IMG/VR virus record: IMGVR_UViG_3300028393_003558
Coordinates: 1 to 20,328 of that record
Length of the DNA: 20,328 nt
Source of the DNA: a virus
Direction: 5' to 3' (one strand)
Each line of letters starts with the position of its first letter. Positions within the stretch are counted from its first letter, which is position 1. The position numbers and the translations under genes are program-made. Positions 1 through 9,415 of this stretch are shown here, in pieces. The notes beneath the pieces are model-generated. The model ran no database searches and was not told where the DNA came from. It saw only the letters and a program-made list of their open reading frames with translations.

Positions 1-378
1 ATCGTTTTCAATGACTCGATTTATTCGGTCTTCGTGATTTCCGAGAAGTATGTACCTTTCGGGTTTCCAAGCCTTGTGTTTAGTTTCACGCCTTACTTGG
101 TTGAGCGCTTTTTGGGATGAGCCTAGCACAGACCAAGCCTCGTTCGCAAATGCAATGTCAGCAAGGTAACGACGACCCTCCATCGCCTTACGCCCCTTGT
201 CGTATGACGAAAGCGAAGGCATGTCTGCGTGGTCGCCAAGGTGAATAATTTTTACGTTTTTGTCTTTAAACTCATCAACTATGTACTGACCGATCCAACG
301 CAAGTGGTCGGTGGGCGTACCCGGTTTTGCTTGAGTGTCTGGGATAACGATGTGATGCACTACGGGAGTTAGTTTCAC
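1..378 (-). CDS. Calcineurin-like metallophosphoesterase (partial, N-terminal 126 residues)
   Basis: Translating from a GTG at 378-376 gives 126 codons open to the window edge, so the C-terminus is missing. Three calcineurin-type metal-binding motifs are visible in order: P-D-T-Q at residues 13-16 (motif I, D-x-H/Q), H-L-G-D-H at 46-50 (motif II, G-D), and L-L-G-N-H-E at 111-116 (motif III, G-N-H-E). The family binds two metal ions and hydrolyses phosphomonoesters or phosphodiesters; phage members are usually assigned to nucleic-acid metabolism, but the substrate here cannot be told. The segment D-M-P-S-L-S-S-Y-D-K-G around residues 52-62 resembles phage members of the family. The GTG start follows an AGGAGGT Shine-Dalgarno with 5-6 bases between. 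A small hairpin covers that site. The gene is the first after the lysis cassette, so it probably opens a different module. Confidence 0.88.
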   Translation of the reverse strand, partial: MKLTPVVHHIVIPDTQAKPGTPTDHLRWIGQYIVDEFKDKNVKIIHLGDHADMPSLSSYDKGRKAMEGRRYLADIAFANEAWSVLGSSQKALNQVRRETKHKAWKPERYILLGNHEDRINRVIEND

Positions 379-380
379 AG

Positions 381-395
381 GGACCTCCTAGGTCC
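381..395 (-). promoter_or_regulatory. Hairpin over the ribosome binding site of the metallophosphoesterase gene
   Basis: On the minus strand the sequence GGACCT-AGG-AGGTCC forms a perfect 6-bp stem with a 3-nt loop. The AGGAGGT Shine-Dalgarno of the GTG-started phosphoesterase lies across the loop and the 3' arm. The structure could lower initiation until it is melted. It has no U-tract, so it does not look like an intrinsic terminator. Folding in vivo is an inference, and a 3-nt loop is tight. Confidence 0.4.
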
Positions 396-403
396 TTGTT
401 ATT

Positions 404-910
404 CTACTCTAAAATTATGGTTACTGCGGCAATTTGCGAGGGGGTAACGGTGTACAAATCGGGCCACGCAAAAGCCTTTTTAAACCCCCCAAACCACAAT
501 GCGCCAGCAACCAAACCGGAGCAAATCCACGTACCAGATTTGCGCAAACACACGGCGTCGGGAAGGCACATGTCAAGAGCGCAGGAAGCAATGGTAAGAA
601 ACCCATATTTTTTTCCCACTTGAGATCGAACAAATTCTAAAAACTTGCCTCGGTCAACTTCAACGGGCAGGGGCACAATTCGATAAATTCCTCCGGGCGC
701 TATGCCCGAAAGGGTGTGGTGGTCGGTAACGCCTTTGGCTTCTGCTTGGATAATGAGCCATTCGCCATTTTCAAAACGGTCCAAAACGGCTACGTGATTC
801 CATGTAGCGTCTTTACCGTTATCGTGACGTTCCGCAAAGCGAATAGCACGCGCTATAAGCCCCTTGGAGTGGGCAAAAACAAGATCCCCTTGGGTGGGTA
901 CTAAAACCAT
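404..910 (-). CDS. Permuted papain-fold (YiiX/NlpC-P60-like) hydrolase, possible accessory lysis enzyme
   Basis: The 168-aa protein has the layout of circularly permuted papain-like (YiiX/YaeF, LRAT-like) enzymes. It opens with a G-D-L-V-F strand at residues 8-12, has W-N-H-V-A-V-L at 37-43 supplying a candidate catalytic His39, an acidic residue after the next strand (Glu57 in Q-A-E-A-K-G), and a late candidate nucleophile Cys130 in W-I-C-S-G-L-V-A. In the permuted group His precedes Cys, the reverse of classical NlpC/P60, as seen here. Members cleave amide bonds or act on lipid acyl groups. Additional cysteines at 110, 115 and 121 are unexplained. The ATG follows the previous stop codon with no gap, and a G-rich Shine-Dalgarno (AGGGGGG) precedes it. 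As the last gene of the lysis cassette it could attack a second envelope bond. The fold call is fairly firm; substrate and lysis role are inferred. Confidence 0.7.
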   Translation of the reverse strand: MVLVPTQGDLVFAHSKGLIARAIRFAERHDNGKDATWNHVAVLDRFENGEWLIIQAEAKGVTDHHTLSGIAPGGIYRIVPLPVEVDRGKFLEFVRSQVGKKYGFLTIASCALDMCLPDAVCLRKSGTWICSGLVAGALWFGGFKKAFAWPDLYTVTPSQIAAVTIILE

Positions 911-1246
911 TTAGACCCCCCTAGAATCGCCTTCTAGGGCCCTTACACGGGCATCTAGGGTTTCCAAGGCGTTGTCTTGTTCTGAATCTATCTCATTTTC
1001 AATGTTTTGATGCCCAAAACGTGTTGCAACGTAAGTAGACAAGAAACAACTTAACAAACACGCTACAACCAGGCTTAAGTTAAAGGAGTTTACGGCGTAA
1101 CGAATGGCAATAATATTGGCTATCCAATAAGCCATTTCCGTCAACCCAGCCATAACCGCACGGCCTCGAGCCTCGGCCTGAACCATAAGAACCGAAAACA
1201 CGTTAGCAATAAATAAAGAACCTGCGGCAGATAAGGCTATTTTCAT
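911..1246 (-). CDS. Small multi-pass membrane protein, lysis cassette
   Basis: This 111-aa protein has three likely membrane segments, roughly residues 4-22, 32-52 and 57-75, followed by a charged, acidic C-terminal tail (residues 79-111) that looks helical. The hydrophilic A-E-A-R-G-R turn between the first two segments is typical of small phage membrane proteins. I do not recognise a named family with certainty. Its start codon overlaps the stop of the DUF1003 gene (ATGA at 1246-1243), which points to translational coupling. Position among endolysin, holin-like protein and DUF1003 protein suggests a holin or antiholin role, which is inference from context only. Confidence 0.65.
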   Translation of the reverse strand: MKIALSAAGSLFIANVFSVLMVQAEARGRAVMAGLTEMAYWIANIIAIRYAVNSFNLSLVVACLLSCFLSTYVATRFGHQNIENEIDSEQDNALETLDARVRALEGDSRGV

Positions 1247-1632
1247 TGTAAACCTTTAATCAATTGGGTAAGTTCGGAAAGCATAATTTGATGCTGTTCC
1301 AATTGCATAGCGCTGGCTTCGTCAAGGCGAACGTCGTATTCTTGCAATTTGGAAGCAATGCGGTCAGAGCGTTTGGCGGCAATAAGCAAAACCGAACCCT
1401 GCAAACCGGCCAACGCGGAAAGAGCAAGATTGAGCCGAAAGTAGGGCGAAGGATCGGAACCAAAACCACCACTTAAAATCCACACAAAAAGCACGGCGCT
1501 AAAAGTAAGCAGAAACGTCCACGTTCCCATTCCCAAACGCATTGCGTCTGCCGCCTTTTCCCCCAAAGTCCTTCGGGGCGGATTGGAAAGTGGATTACTT
1601 GCCGTCGTTGAGTCCGTCGTGGTAAGCATCAT
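1243..1632 (-). CDS. DUF1003 family membrane protein
   Basis: With the start at 1632 the product is 129 aa. Residues 35-86 carry the DUF1003 pattern: G-T-W-T-F opening the first membrane helix (about 36-54), an acidic-proline turn D-P-S-P-Y-F, then N-L-A-L-S-A-L-A-G-L-Q leading a second helix (about 65-86), followed by a basic stretch and a coiled-coil-like tail. The family's function is not established. The frame stays open to an ATG at 1686, but that would overlap the upstream gene by 92 nt. The ATG-ATG at 1632/1629 still overlaps it by about 38 nt and has no good Shine-Dalgarno, so the true start is uncertain. The stop shares ATGA with the next gene. Location between a holin-like gene and another membrane gene makes a lysis role plausible. 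Confidence 0.75.
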   Translation of the reverse strand: MMLTTTDSTTASNPLSNPPRRTLGEKAADAMRLGMGTWTFLLTFSAVLFVWILSGGFGSDPSPYFRLNLALSALAGLQGSVLLIAAKRSDRIASKLQEYDVRLDEASAMQLEQHQIMLSELTQLIKGLQ

Positions 1633-1828
1633 GAAGTTTGGTCCAGTCTTTGAGTTCACGCATATCCGCTTCAATGCGATCGGCAACGTCGCGCAAACTG
1701 TTGCCAGAATTAGGTTCGAGTTCGTGCATAACTTTGCGAGTCAACCAAACGGCAAAACCGCCAACGGGAACAATGATTTGTACGTACGTTGCTAACGCGC
1801 TCCAGTCGACGTTGAAAGACGCAAGCAT
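1595..1828 (-). CDS. Single-TM holin-like protein
   Basis: The 77-aa protein has one clear membrane helix (about residues 10-30, containing V-Q-I-I-V-P-V-G-G-F-A-V-W) followed by a charged segment E-L-E-P-N-S-G-N-S-L-R-D at 36-47 and a helical, mixed-charge tail. Small actinophage proteins with a similar helix plus a P-N-(S/G)-G-x-S-(L/M)-x-D segment are commonly placed next to the endolysin and called holins or membrane proteins; that comparison is from memory. The ATG overlaps the endolysin stop as TAATG, so it is translated right after the endolysin. It is the best holin candidate in the window, but the DUF1003 and 111-aa proteins are alternatives. Confidence 0.65.
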   Translation of the reverse strand: MLASFNVDWSALATYVQIIVPVGGFAVWLTRKVMHELEPNSGNSLRDVADRIEADMRELKDWTKLHDAYHDGLNDGK

Positions 1829-2394
1829 TATGGGGCCGGAGTGTGAACTAAGGACTTTGCGGTGGTGTTGAAGCGCAGGAAGGTCTGAGGCTTGCGACCG
1901 TCAACGGCGTGACCGTTCTGTGGCAAATGCGTAGGCTTGTTGATCCACGTGTATTCGGGGTCGCCCTGCTGTCCGTGGCTGACGGTCAAAATGTCAAGAC
2001 CTTGTGCCTGAACGATAAGAGCGGTGTGCTGTCCGGGGTACGCCCCGTAAACCACCACGTCACCGGGTACGGCCACGTTCGCTGAGATGTGCTGACCGTG
2101 GGTGAGAAGTGTGCCGGTGTAGCCCTCACGACCGTAGTAGGTAGCGGTGTAGGCCGAGCCACCATTGGGGTCAAGTGCGCCACTAATCCAATAGAGCCAC
2201 GTTACAAACGCCGAGCAATCCGCAAACATTGGAAACACGGGCGGGTAATGACCCAAGGAGGTCATACGCTTGTTGCCCTCGGTGTAGTTGAAATGAGCCT
2301 TGTTAGCCACGGCCCAATGCGCCCACGCCACAATGTTGGCGCGAGTGTCTACGACCTTTACGGGTGGAACTGGGTTGGGTGTAGGTGTAGTCAT
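1828..2394 (-). CDS. Endolysin, NlpC/P60-type cysteine peptidase/amidase
   Basis: The 188-aa protein is a single catalytic domain. The candidate nucleophile is Cys60 in A-D-C-S-A-F-V-T-W-L-Y-W, a typical NlpC/P60 helix start. The strand P-G-D-V-V-V-Y-G at 110-117 leads to Q-H-T-A-L-I-V (candidate catalytic His123), and a V-S-H-G-Q-Q-G-D-P segment at 138-146 may supply the third polar residue. NlpC/P60 enzymes cut peptide bonds in the stem peptides of peptidoglycan. The G-Y-T-G-T-L-L-T-H-G segment at 91-100 and the overall order resemble peptidase domains of actinophage lysins. No separate wall-binding domain is present, and the proline-rich first 12 residues are not a signal peptide, so it would need a holin for release. 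Both ends overlap neighbours as TAATG. Confidence 0.85.
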   Translation of the reverse strand: MTTPTPNPVPPVKVVDTRANIVAWAHWAVANKAHFNYTEGNKRMTSLGHYPPVFPMFADCSAFVTWLYWISGALDPNGGSAYTATYYGREGYTGTLLTHGQHISANVAVPGDVVVYGAYPGQHTALIVQAQGLDILTVSHGQQGDPEYTWINKPTHLPQNGHAVDGRKPQTFLRFNTTAKSLVHTPAP

Positions 2395-3449
2395 TAACTT
2401 AATCCAACTACGGTAAGGCGAACGCTATTTGCAGTCCAAGAATAATTATTTGTGACATTGCCAATAGCAAGTTGGAACTCGGAATCCGTAGCACCACTAC
2501 TTGACCATGCACCGGAGGCGGCAATGTTTTGATACTGAAGTGCCGTAGCGGCGGTCCCAACGTTGACGGTTGCAACTGCGGTCCAAGTGCTACCTCCAAC
2601 CAAACGTTGAAGAATTACAAAGTTAAAATCGCTAGGTCCCGTAATAGTTGACTGTTGTTTGCACATGGCATGCCACGTGTAATTGGTGAAAGACCCTGTT
2701 GGATTAGCGTTGGTTGGCAAAAGGGGAGTGGTACCCGTAGACAAACTAATACCGGTAGAGGTGCCAACGACACTAGCCGTAGCCGCGGCGGGAGCAACAG
2801 GGGCACCAGTCAAACTAGCGTAGGGAACGGCAACACCGGAAGGCAAAGTTCCAGTTGTAAGTTGAGTTGCTGGCAAGGTTACGCCGGAAGGCAAAGCCCC
2901 AGACGCAATACCCGTGGTGGGCAAGCCGGTGCCGTTGGCTAGGTTAACGGCCGTTGGCGTTCCAAGGTTGGGAGTAACCAACGTCGGTGACGTGCCAAAC
3001 GAAGTCAAAAGAGAAACCGTAGAATGGTTATTCAGTACCGTGTAACCGCTCGCAAGGGTGGGCTGTAGGGCTCGAACGGCGGCATTGGCTTCAGCGGCTT
3101 CCGTAGCCGACCACACCAGCACAAAAGGAGTGCCAATCGGCCACGTTGAGGTGGATCCACCTTGCGGAGTGTTGTCGTATCCACGAGTTACAACGGTTAG
3201 CGCAGACCCCGTAGGGTTGTAAGTGCAAAGGATTTTTTCCTCGTAAGCAGTGCCGTACCCCAGCGCCACCACAATTTGCGGAGTTGGGGTACCGGCCCAG
3301 TTGGCACCAGTAACGTCGGTCCAACCTGTAAGGGGGGCGCTGCTTTGAGAATGAAATACCCCCGTGCCAAAGGAAGACCCAATGGCAGCGTCGGTAGTGC
3401 CAGCCGATGCGCGACCTGCGTAAGCCCGTGCGGGATATGAAAGAGCCAT
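2394..3449 (-). CDS. Tail fibre-like / minor structural protein
   Basis: The 351-aa protein is low in charge and rich in Thr, Ser, Gly, Ala and Pro, as phage fibres are. Residues 1-125 form an N-terminal module with E-E-K-I-L-C-T at 70-76, L-T-V-V-T-R-G-Y-D at 84-92 and a following E-A-A-E-A-N-A-A-V helix, a pattern seen in phage tail attachment domains. Residues 150-210 hold a repetitive shaft (S-P-T-L-V-T-P-N-L-G-T-P, then two T-L-P-S-G-V-like repeats with A-L-P-S-G-V and T-L-P-S-G-V). Residues 250-351 look like a beta-sandwich tip. A 29-nt AT-rich gap separates it from the preceding tail gene, with AGAAAG as a weak ribosome site. It lies immediately before the endolysin, overlapping it as TAATG. 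Receptor binding is inferred. Confidence 0.7.
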   Translation of the reverse strand: MALSYPARAYAGRASAGTTDAAIGSSFGTGVFHSQSSAPLTGWTDVTGANWAGTPTPQIVVALGYGTAYEEKILCTYNPTGSALTVVTRGYDNTPQGGSTSTWPIGTPFVLVWSATEAAEANAAVRALQPTLASGYTVLNNHSTVSLLTSFGTSPTLVTPNLGTPTAVNLANGTGLPTTGIASGALPSGVTLPATQLTTGTLPSGVAVPYASLTGAPVAPAAATASVVGTSTGISLSTGTTPLLPTNANPTGSFTNYTWHAMCKQQSTITGPSDFNFVILQRLVGGSTWTAVATVNVGTAATALQYQNIAASGAWSSSGATDSEFQLAIGNVTNNYSWTANSVRLTVVGLS

Positions 3450-3478
3450 AATAAAGTGTACTTTCTATTTAGATAAAG

Positions 3479-6364
3479 TTACGACGTAAGCGCTGGAACG
3501 TAATTGTATTTGCCAATAGTTTTCAAGGTGACAACGCAATCACCTTCAAAACCGTTTTCGTAATTGTCACGACGTTTGTGGGGCAACCAATCTATTCCGT
3601 CGATAACAACCAACACGGATAGGGGGCCTTCTTGATAAGTAATAATTTTTTGTGCCTGACGGCGAGTTTCAAGAAATTGGAACAGGGCATAGGGGTCTTG
3701 AAAAACCTCTAAACCATCTACAACGTTGACGGAATAAAGTTGAAGCACGGCCATAATTTCCGTGCTTGATACCGCCGCAGGCCACGCCTTAAGGGTCCAT
3801 CGATACAAAACCGGCGTTGATGCGGCTGCTGAACCTGAATTCAAAGTTACGGTTACGCTAAATTGTTCGGCGGCGCTACCCGTAGGTAAAGTAAATTCAG
3901 AAATAAAATCGTTGTCGGAATAAGTAGGAACGGACATTGTGGAAAGCCCGTTCGCTTGATTGTTGGGGTCAAGCACGATAGAAGCCGACAAACTGCTTGT
4001 TGACGGTGTGTAGGCGCCGTAATCGAAATACACTGGGATTTTGTTGTCGGGAATACCGTACGAGAACAAACCCGATTGGATGGTTCCCGAAAGCACGTAT
4101 TTGTTAACAACCATGTTGCCACCAGCGTTAGTTGCGTACGGCCCATAAATGCCTTTTCCGCCAATAGCCATAAGGGGCGTGTTGGTGTAGGGGTCCCAAT
4201 CCAACGAATTAATAGTTCCCTGACCCGTAACCATAAGGTCCGAAGCGTACGCCGGGGCCAATGGATCTTGAGCAATAAACGTTGACAAATCCATTTTGCC
4301 CAAACCCGTGCTTTGTGTGTCGTAGTTACTCCACGCAAACCACACAAATCGTCCGTCGCCCACGATGGCCGTTACGGGATTAGTTACGGGTTGAAGAATG
4401 TTGGGAATCAGTGGTCCTGATTTAAGATCACCAGTAGCGGTTGCCGTGGGGTCGTAAATGCTTAAAGTTTGCGCCATGCGAACACCACGGTTGGTTCCAA
4501 TAAAAATATAATTCAAATAAGATTCAATGCAGGTGGGGTATTCGTCAGGAGACATAGGCAACGCTTGGAGAGGCGTATTAAGTTGCCACGGTTGGGGCGA
4601 TTGTCCAGACGTAGTGGTGGTAATTCCAGAAGTTGTGGTAACGCTAGCGCCGGTCATGTTTGACCGATAAACACACCCAGCGTATCCATTATTGGTCCCT
4701 TGGACATAGCCCGCAAAATACACTTGCGTTTCGCCAGCCGTAGCATCGGACCAAATCCAGTTGGAATTATTGTGTGTGTACAACATGTCGGGGATTTGCG
4801 AAGCAACAACGGTTCCGCCAACCGCTCCAATTGCGCCAACCGCCCCAATTGCGTCGGTTACTGTACTCGCAACGGTAAACGTTGCTGTAGAGGGAACGGT
4901 AGCCACGCTGTACGGAACGTTAAACCCGGCTTGAATATCACCCAAAACTGTTCCACCCGTGTTGCCGGCACCAGTAGCAACATTGTTGTCGTTAATATTA
5001 AAAGTAAACGTTGATACACTGGGAACGCCAAGAACTGTAAAGTTGCCGTTGGCAAGAGCGTGATTGTTGCCAGAAATGGTAATAGATTCCCCAACTTTAA
5101 GACCGTGGGTTGCGGCCGTGGTTCCATTAATGGTGCTTACTGTAGTAGCGGTAGCGATTCCACTGTTTAAAGTAATTCCGGTAGCGGTGTTGCCGCCAAG
5201 GTAATACTGCGTACGGTTGTTAACAACAGTAACGGGCTGACCAACAGTAAAACCGTGATCGGTGTTAGTAGTAACGGTAGCGGTGGTTCCATTGCCAACA
5301 ATGCTAGTAATTTTTGCGCTGGTATCGCTAATAGACGGTGGATTACCCAAAAACGGGTAAGTGCTTGACGAGCGAGGTTGTACGGCGTAAAGACGGTTTT
5401 TGCGAGAAACAACTAATTGGTCGTTAACCCAACGCACCAAATCATACCCACCAGAAAAATTGCCAACGTCGTTGGCCATGTACAAAGAAAAAGTGTCGCT
5501 TACGCTTGGTTGCGCATACCAAATACCAGAAGTAGTTGCAACATAAACAACATAATCGTTGGTGGTAATAGATTTAATTGTTCCGGGAAGACCAATATAA
5601 AATAAACCGTTACTTGGCGTTCCACCAGTCCAACCAGCAGAAAACGTCAATTGAGCGGCGGAGTTGCCGGTAATAGTTGCATAACTTGAACCACGAGAAA
5701 CTAGGGCACCAACCCACTGGTCTGTTGTCCAACCAGCACCCGTTGAATTTAACGTTGTAGTAGTAGTAACGCCTGTAGATGTTGCGGAAAAACAGGTAAT
5801 TTCGTGTTCTGTAGTCCAATCGGAAGAATTAACATAAACAACTTTGGCACCTTGACTGGTATTGTCTGCCATAACAACATAGGGGCCACAACGAGTCATT
5901 AACAAACTGTTAGAAACCGTCCCAAGATAATCTTTACGGTAAGTATCTGGAAGCAAGGTGGCTTGCAAGGGCCAAGAGAATACGTCGACACCCTTGGATT
6001 GGTAGAACCGAGTTTCCTGTGAATCACCTTTTCGGTCAAGCGTGTATTGCCCCGCTCCCATCGACCATTCAGTTTGCTCACGACGCCAAAGACCAGACGT
6101 GTTAACGGTTCCCTGCCCGGGAATGTTTGTCATCATAATTGATTCACGTTGGGCGGGAAGGGAACGGTGACGAAACGCCTCACGACGATACGGCTCAAAC
6201 GAAGTGTTCATAATAAATTGTTGTCCGTCAATAGCCACGGCATAGGGGCCAAGATTTGCTACGGACGAAACCGAACCAACGTTTGGGGTGATGTATGCGT
6301 TGAAAGCGTCATCTTCCGTGGTTGTTGTTTGGCTGTAACCAAAAAGCGTAGAATGAAGGGCCAT
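3479..6364 (-). CDS. Large beta-rich tail protein, candidate tail nozzle/tubular B-like
   Basis: I place the start at the ATG at 6364, which overlaps the preceding stop as TAATG, giving 961 aa; an upstream in-frame TTG would add two residues. The protein is beta-rich and poor in Lys. Residues 1-150 are a more charged N-terminal region (motif F-E-P-Y-R-R-E-A-F near 56-64). Around residues 350-472 are two Ig-like tail modules, with the pattern A-T-V-T-T...H-G-F-T-V-G-Q-P-V-T-V and then H-G-L-K-V-G-E-S-I-T-I-S-G...N-G-N-F-T-V-L-G-V-P. An Ala/Gly/Val-rich tandem repeat follows at about 505-517. Strands such as N-Y-I-F-I-G-T-N-R-G-V and Y-V-V-Y-V-A-T-T-S-G-I-W recur and could be blades of a propeller. 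Position after the 420-aa adaptor mirrors tail tubular A then B in short-tailed phages, which is why a nozzle role is suggested. No direct family match was recognised. Confidence 0.65.
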   Translation of the reverse strand: MALHSTLFGYSQTTTTEDDAFNAYITPNVGSVSSVANLGPYAVAIDGQQFIMNTSFEPYRREAFRHRSLPAQRESIMMTNIPGQGTVNTSGLWRREQTEWSMGAGQYTLDRKGDSQETRFYQSKGVDVFSWPLQATLLPDTYRKDYLGTVSNSLLMTRCGPYVVMADNTSQGAKVVYVNSSDWTTEHEITCFSATSTGVTTTTTLNSTGAGWTTDQWVGALVSRGSSYATITGNSAAQLTFSAGWTGGTPSNGLFYIGLPGTIKSITTNDYVVYVATTSGIWYAQPSVSDTFSLYMANDVGNFSGGYDLVRWVNDQLVVSRKNRLYAVQPRSSSTYPFLGNPPSISDTSAKITSIVGNGTTATVTTNTDHGFTVGQPVTVVNNRTQYYLGGNTATGITLNSGIATATTVSTINGTTAATHGLKVGESITISGNNHALANGNFTVLGVPSVSTFTFNINDNNVATGAGNTGGTVLGDIQAGFNVPYSVATVPSTATFTVASTVTDAIGAVGAIGAVGGTVVASQIPDMLYTHNNSNWIWSDATAGETQVYFAGYVQGTNNGYAGCVYRSNMTGASVTTTSGITTTTSGQSPQPWQLNTPLQALPMSPDEYPTCIESYLNYIFIGTNRGVRMAQTLSIYDPTATATGDLKSGPLIPNILQPVTNPVTAIVGDGRFVWFAWSNYDTQSTGLGKMDLSTFIAQDPLAPAYASDLMVTGQGTINSLDWDPYTNTPLMAIGGKGIYGPYATNAGGNMVVNKYVLSGTIQSGLFSYGIPDNKIPVYFDYGAYTPSTSSLSASIVLDPNNQANGLSTMSVPTYSDNDFISEFTLPTGSAAEQFSVTVTLNSGSAAASTPVLYRWTLKAWPAAVSSTEIMAVLQLYSVNVVDGLEVFQDPYALFQFLETRRQAQKIITYQEGPLSVLVVIDGIDWLPHKRRDNYENGFEGDCVVTLKTIGKYNYVPALTS
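4817..4852. repeat. 18-bp tandem repeat, two copies, in the tail gene
   Basis: Two adjacent 18-bp units starting GCCAACCGC differ at one position (17 of 18 identical). On the coding strand they encode a G-A-(I/V) repeat at about residues 505-517 of the 961-aa tail protein. The repeat keeps the frame, so gain or loss of a unit would change linker length only. Confidence 0.85.
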
Positions 6365-7626
6365 TACCAAGACCTAACATGAGTGTACTGGCGCTGGAGT
6401 CGGTCTGCTTCTTCGCTAATTCGCTGTGCGCGTCGTGCGGCCAATGCGTTAACGGAGTTCATAATTGAACCGGCAGGAACGTCCACGGCCTTGCGAGGGT
6501 CGGGTTGTGATTCCATAAAGTTACGGGAAATCTCACGAGGCAACGTCAAATCAATTTCGGCACCAAGGGCTGGAAGATCAATCGCCGTACGGGGCAGGTT
6601 TGGAACCGTAGTGGAATTGTACAAATTAAACGTATTCCCAGCGACATTTTGAATAGCCGATTGGCTCATAACAATGCCGTCGCTAATTGATTGAATTGCC
6701 GTTTGCGACGTAATGGCGCCCGAAGCGTCCGTAACAGACATACCAATTTGAATACCGGCAATGCTGTTTGGGTTGGAGATAACGTTGTTGCCAGCGGTTA
6801 CATCACCCGTAAACGTAACCGCAGGGGTGGCGTTGGAAGCGTATCCGTTGAACGGCGGTGAATCGTCGTTAGTGGCGGGCGTGTTATAAAAGTCGTCAGA
6901 ACCGCTAACCATACCAATAAACGGAGCGGAATAAGTAACGTAAATGGGAAGTCCCGGCCAACCGGCTTCGTAAATAATAAGAGCGTGACCCGAAGGGAAC
7001 ACTGGGTCCGGCACACCACGAAGAATTTTCCATTTTTTGATAGGCGGGAAAGTGCGGTGGGGCGGTGCAACGCGATAACGAATTTCAAGAATGTCAATAA
7101 AGTTGCTGGGCAAATCACCAAGGTCATAACCCTGAAAGACGGGGTTGTACGTTAAAGTGGCCACTCCAACACGAAATAGGCCATTAGTAGGAGAACTAAG
7201 AGAACGTAAATCATCGTTTATTGCAACTCCGATGTCGTAACGCGAATAGCGAGGGTTAATGTAAGCAAGGGCATATTCGTTGTCAGCGCCGTGTTGAACA
7301 GCCTTTGAACCGTAGTAGCCACGCTCAACGGTAGCAATTTGAGAACCCGAATCCCACGAAATAACGTACATCAGTTCTAGATCAACGGCAAGGATTACAC
7401 CGGGGAAAATACCCGAATCCTGCGAACCGGTTAAATACACTTCATTATCGTTTGAACCAATTTGGAACGGGGTTGTAAAAATGGTGCCGTTGTTCAAGCC
7501 AGCCATTTGAACGGTGCGTTCACGAATACCGCCCATGACACGGCGATATACTTTTTCGATTACGTCACCAAATGACGTACCAGTTCCGGTACCACTGCTT
7601 CCACCTACGGTTATGTATGTTGGCAT
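6364..7626 (-). CDS. Virion adaptor / tail tubular A-like protein with inserted module
   Basis: The 420-aa protein begins with a Gly/Thr-rich leader and a helix F-G-D-V-I-E-K-V-Y-R-R-V (19-30). Residues 47-125 form a beta module with P-G-V-I-L-A-V-D-L-E-L-M-Y-V and A-T-V-E-R-G-Y-Y-G-S, a motif found in phage tail proteins. A second domain follows to about residue 247. Residues 268-340 look like an inserted beta module (T-G-D-V-T-A-G-N-N-V-I-S...G-I-Q-I-G-M-S-V-T). The final 60 residues are helical with A-A-R-R-A-Q-R-I-S-E-E-A-D-R-L. Similar Arg-rich C-terminal helices occur in actinophage head-tail proteins, from memory. The ATG follows an AAAGGA Shine-Dalgarno that overlaps the fibre gene's stop. 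It precedes the large tail protein as tubular A precedes tubular B in short-tailed phages; that role is inferred. Confidence 0.65.
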   Translation of the reverse strand: MPTYITVGGSSGTGTGTSFGDVIEKVYRRVMGGIRERTVQMAGLNNGTIFTTPFQIGSNDNEVYLTGSQDSGIFPGVILAVDLELMYVISWDSGSQIATVERGYYGSKAVQHGADNEYALAYINPRYSRYDIGVAINDDLRSLSSPTNGLFRVGVATLTYNPVFQGYDLGDLPSNFIDILEIRYRVAPPHRTFPPIKKWKILRGVPDPVFPSGHALIIYEAGWPGLPIYVTYSAPFIGMVSGSDDFYNTPATNDDSPPFNGYASNATPAVTFTGDVTAGNNVISNPNSIAGIQIGMSVTDASGAITSQTAIQSISDGIVMSQSAIQNVAGNTFNLYNSTTVPNLPRTAIDLPALGAEIDLTLPREISRNFMESQPDPRKAVDVPAGSIMNSVNALAARRAQRISEEADRLQRQYTHVRSW

Positions 7627-7636
7627 AAATTATCCT

Positions 7637-9404
<1,768 letters not shown>

Positions 9405-9415
<11 letters not shown>

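Noticed and set aside
1633-1686. Upstream ATG for the DUF1003 protein
   Set aside because: It would extend the overlap with the holin-like gene to 92 nt with no sign of a ribosome site or family-like sequence in the added residues.
3853-4347. 164-aa minus-strand frame
   Set aside because: Out-of-frame shadow inside the 961-aa tail gene, Leu/Arg/Thr-rich and without start signals.
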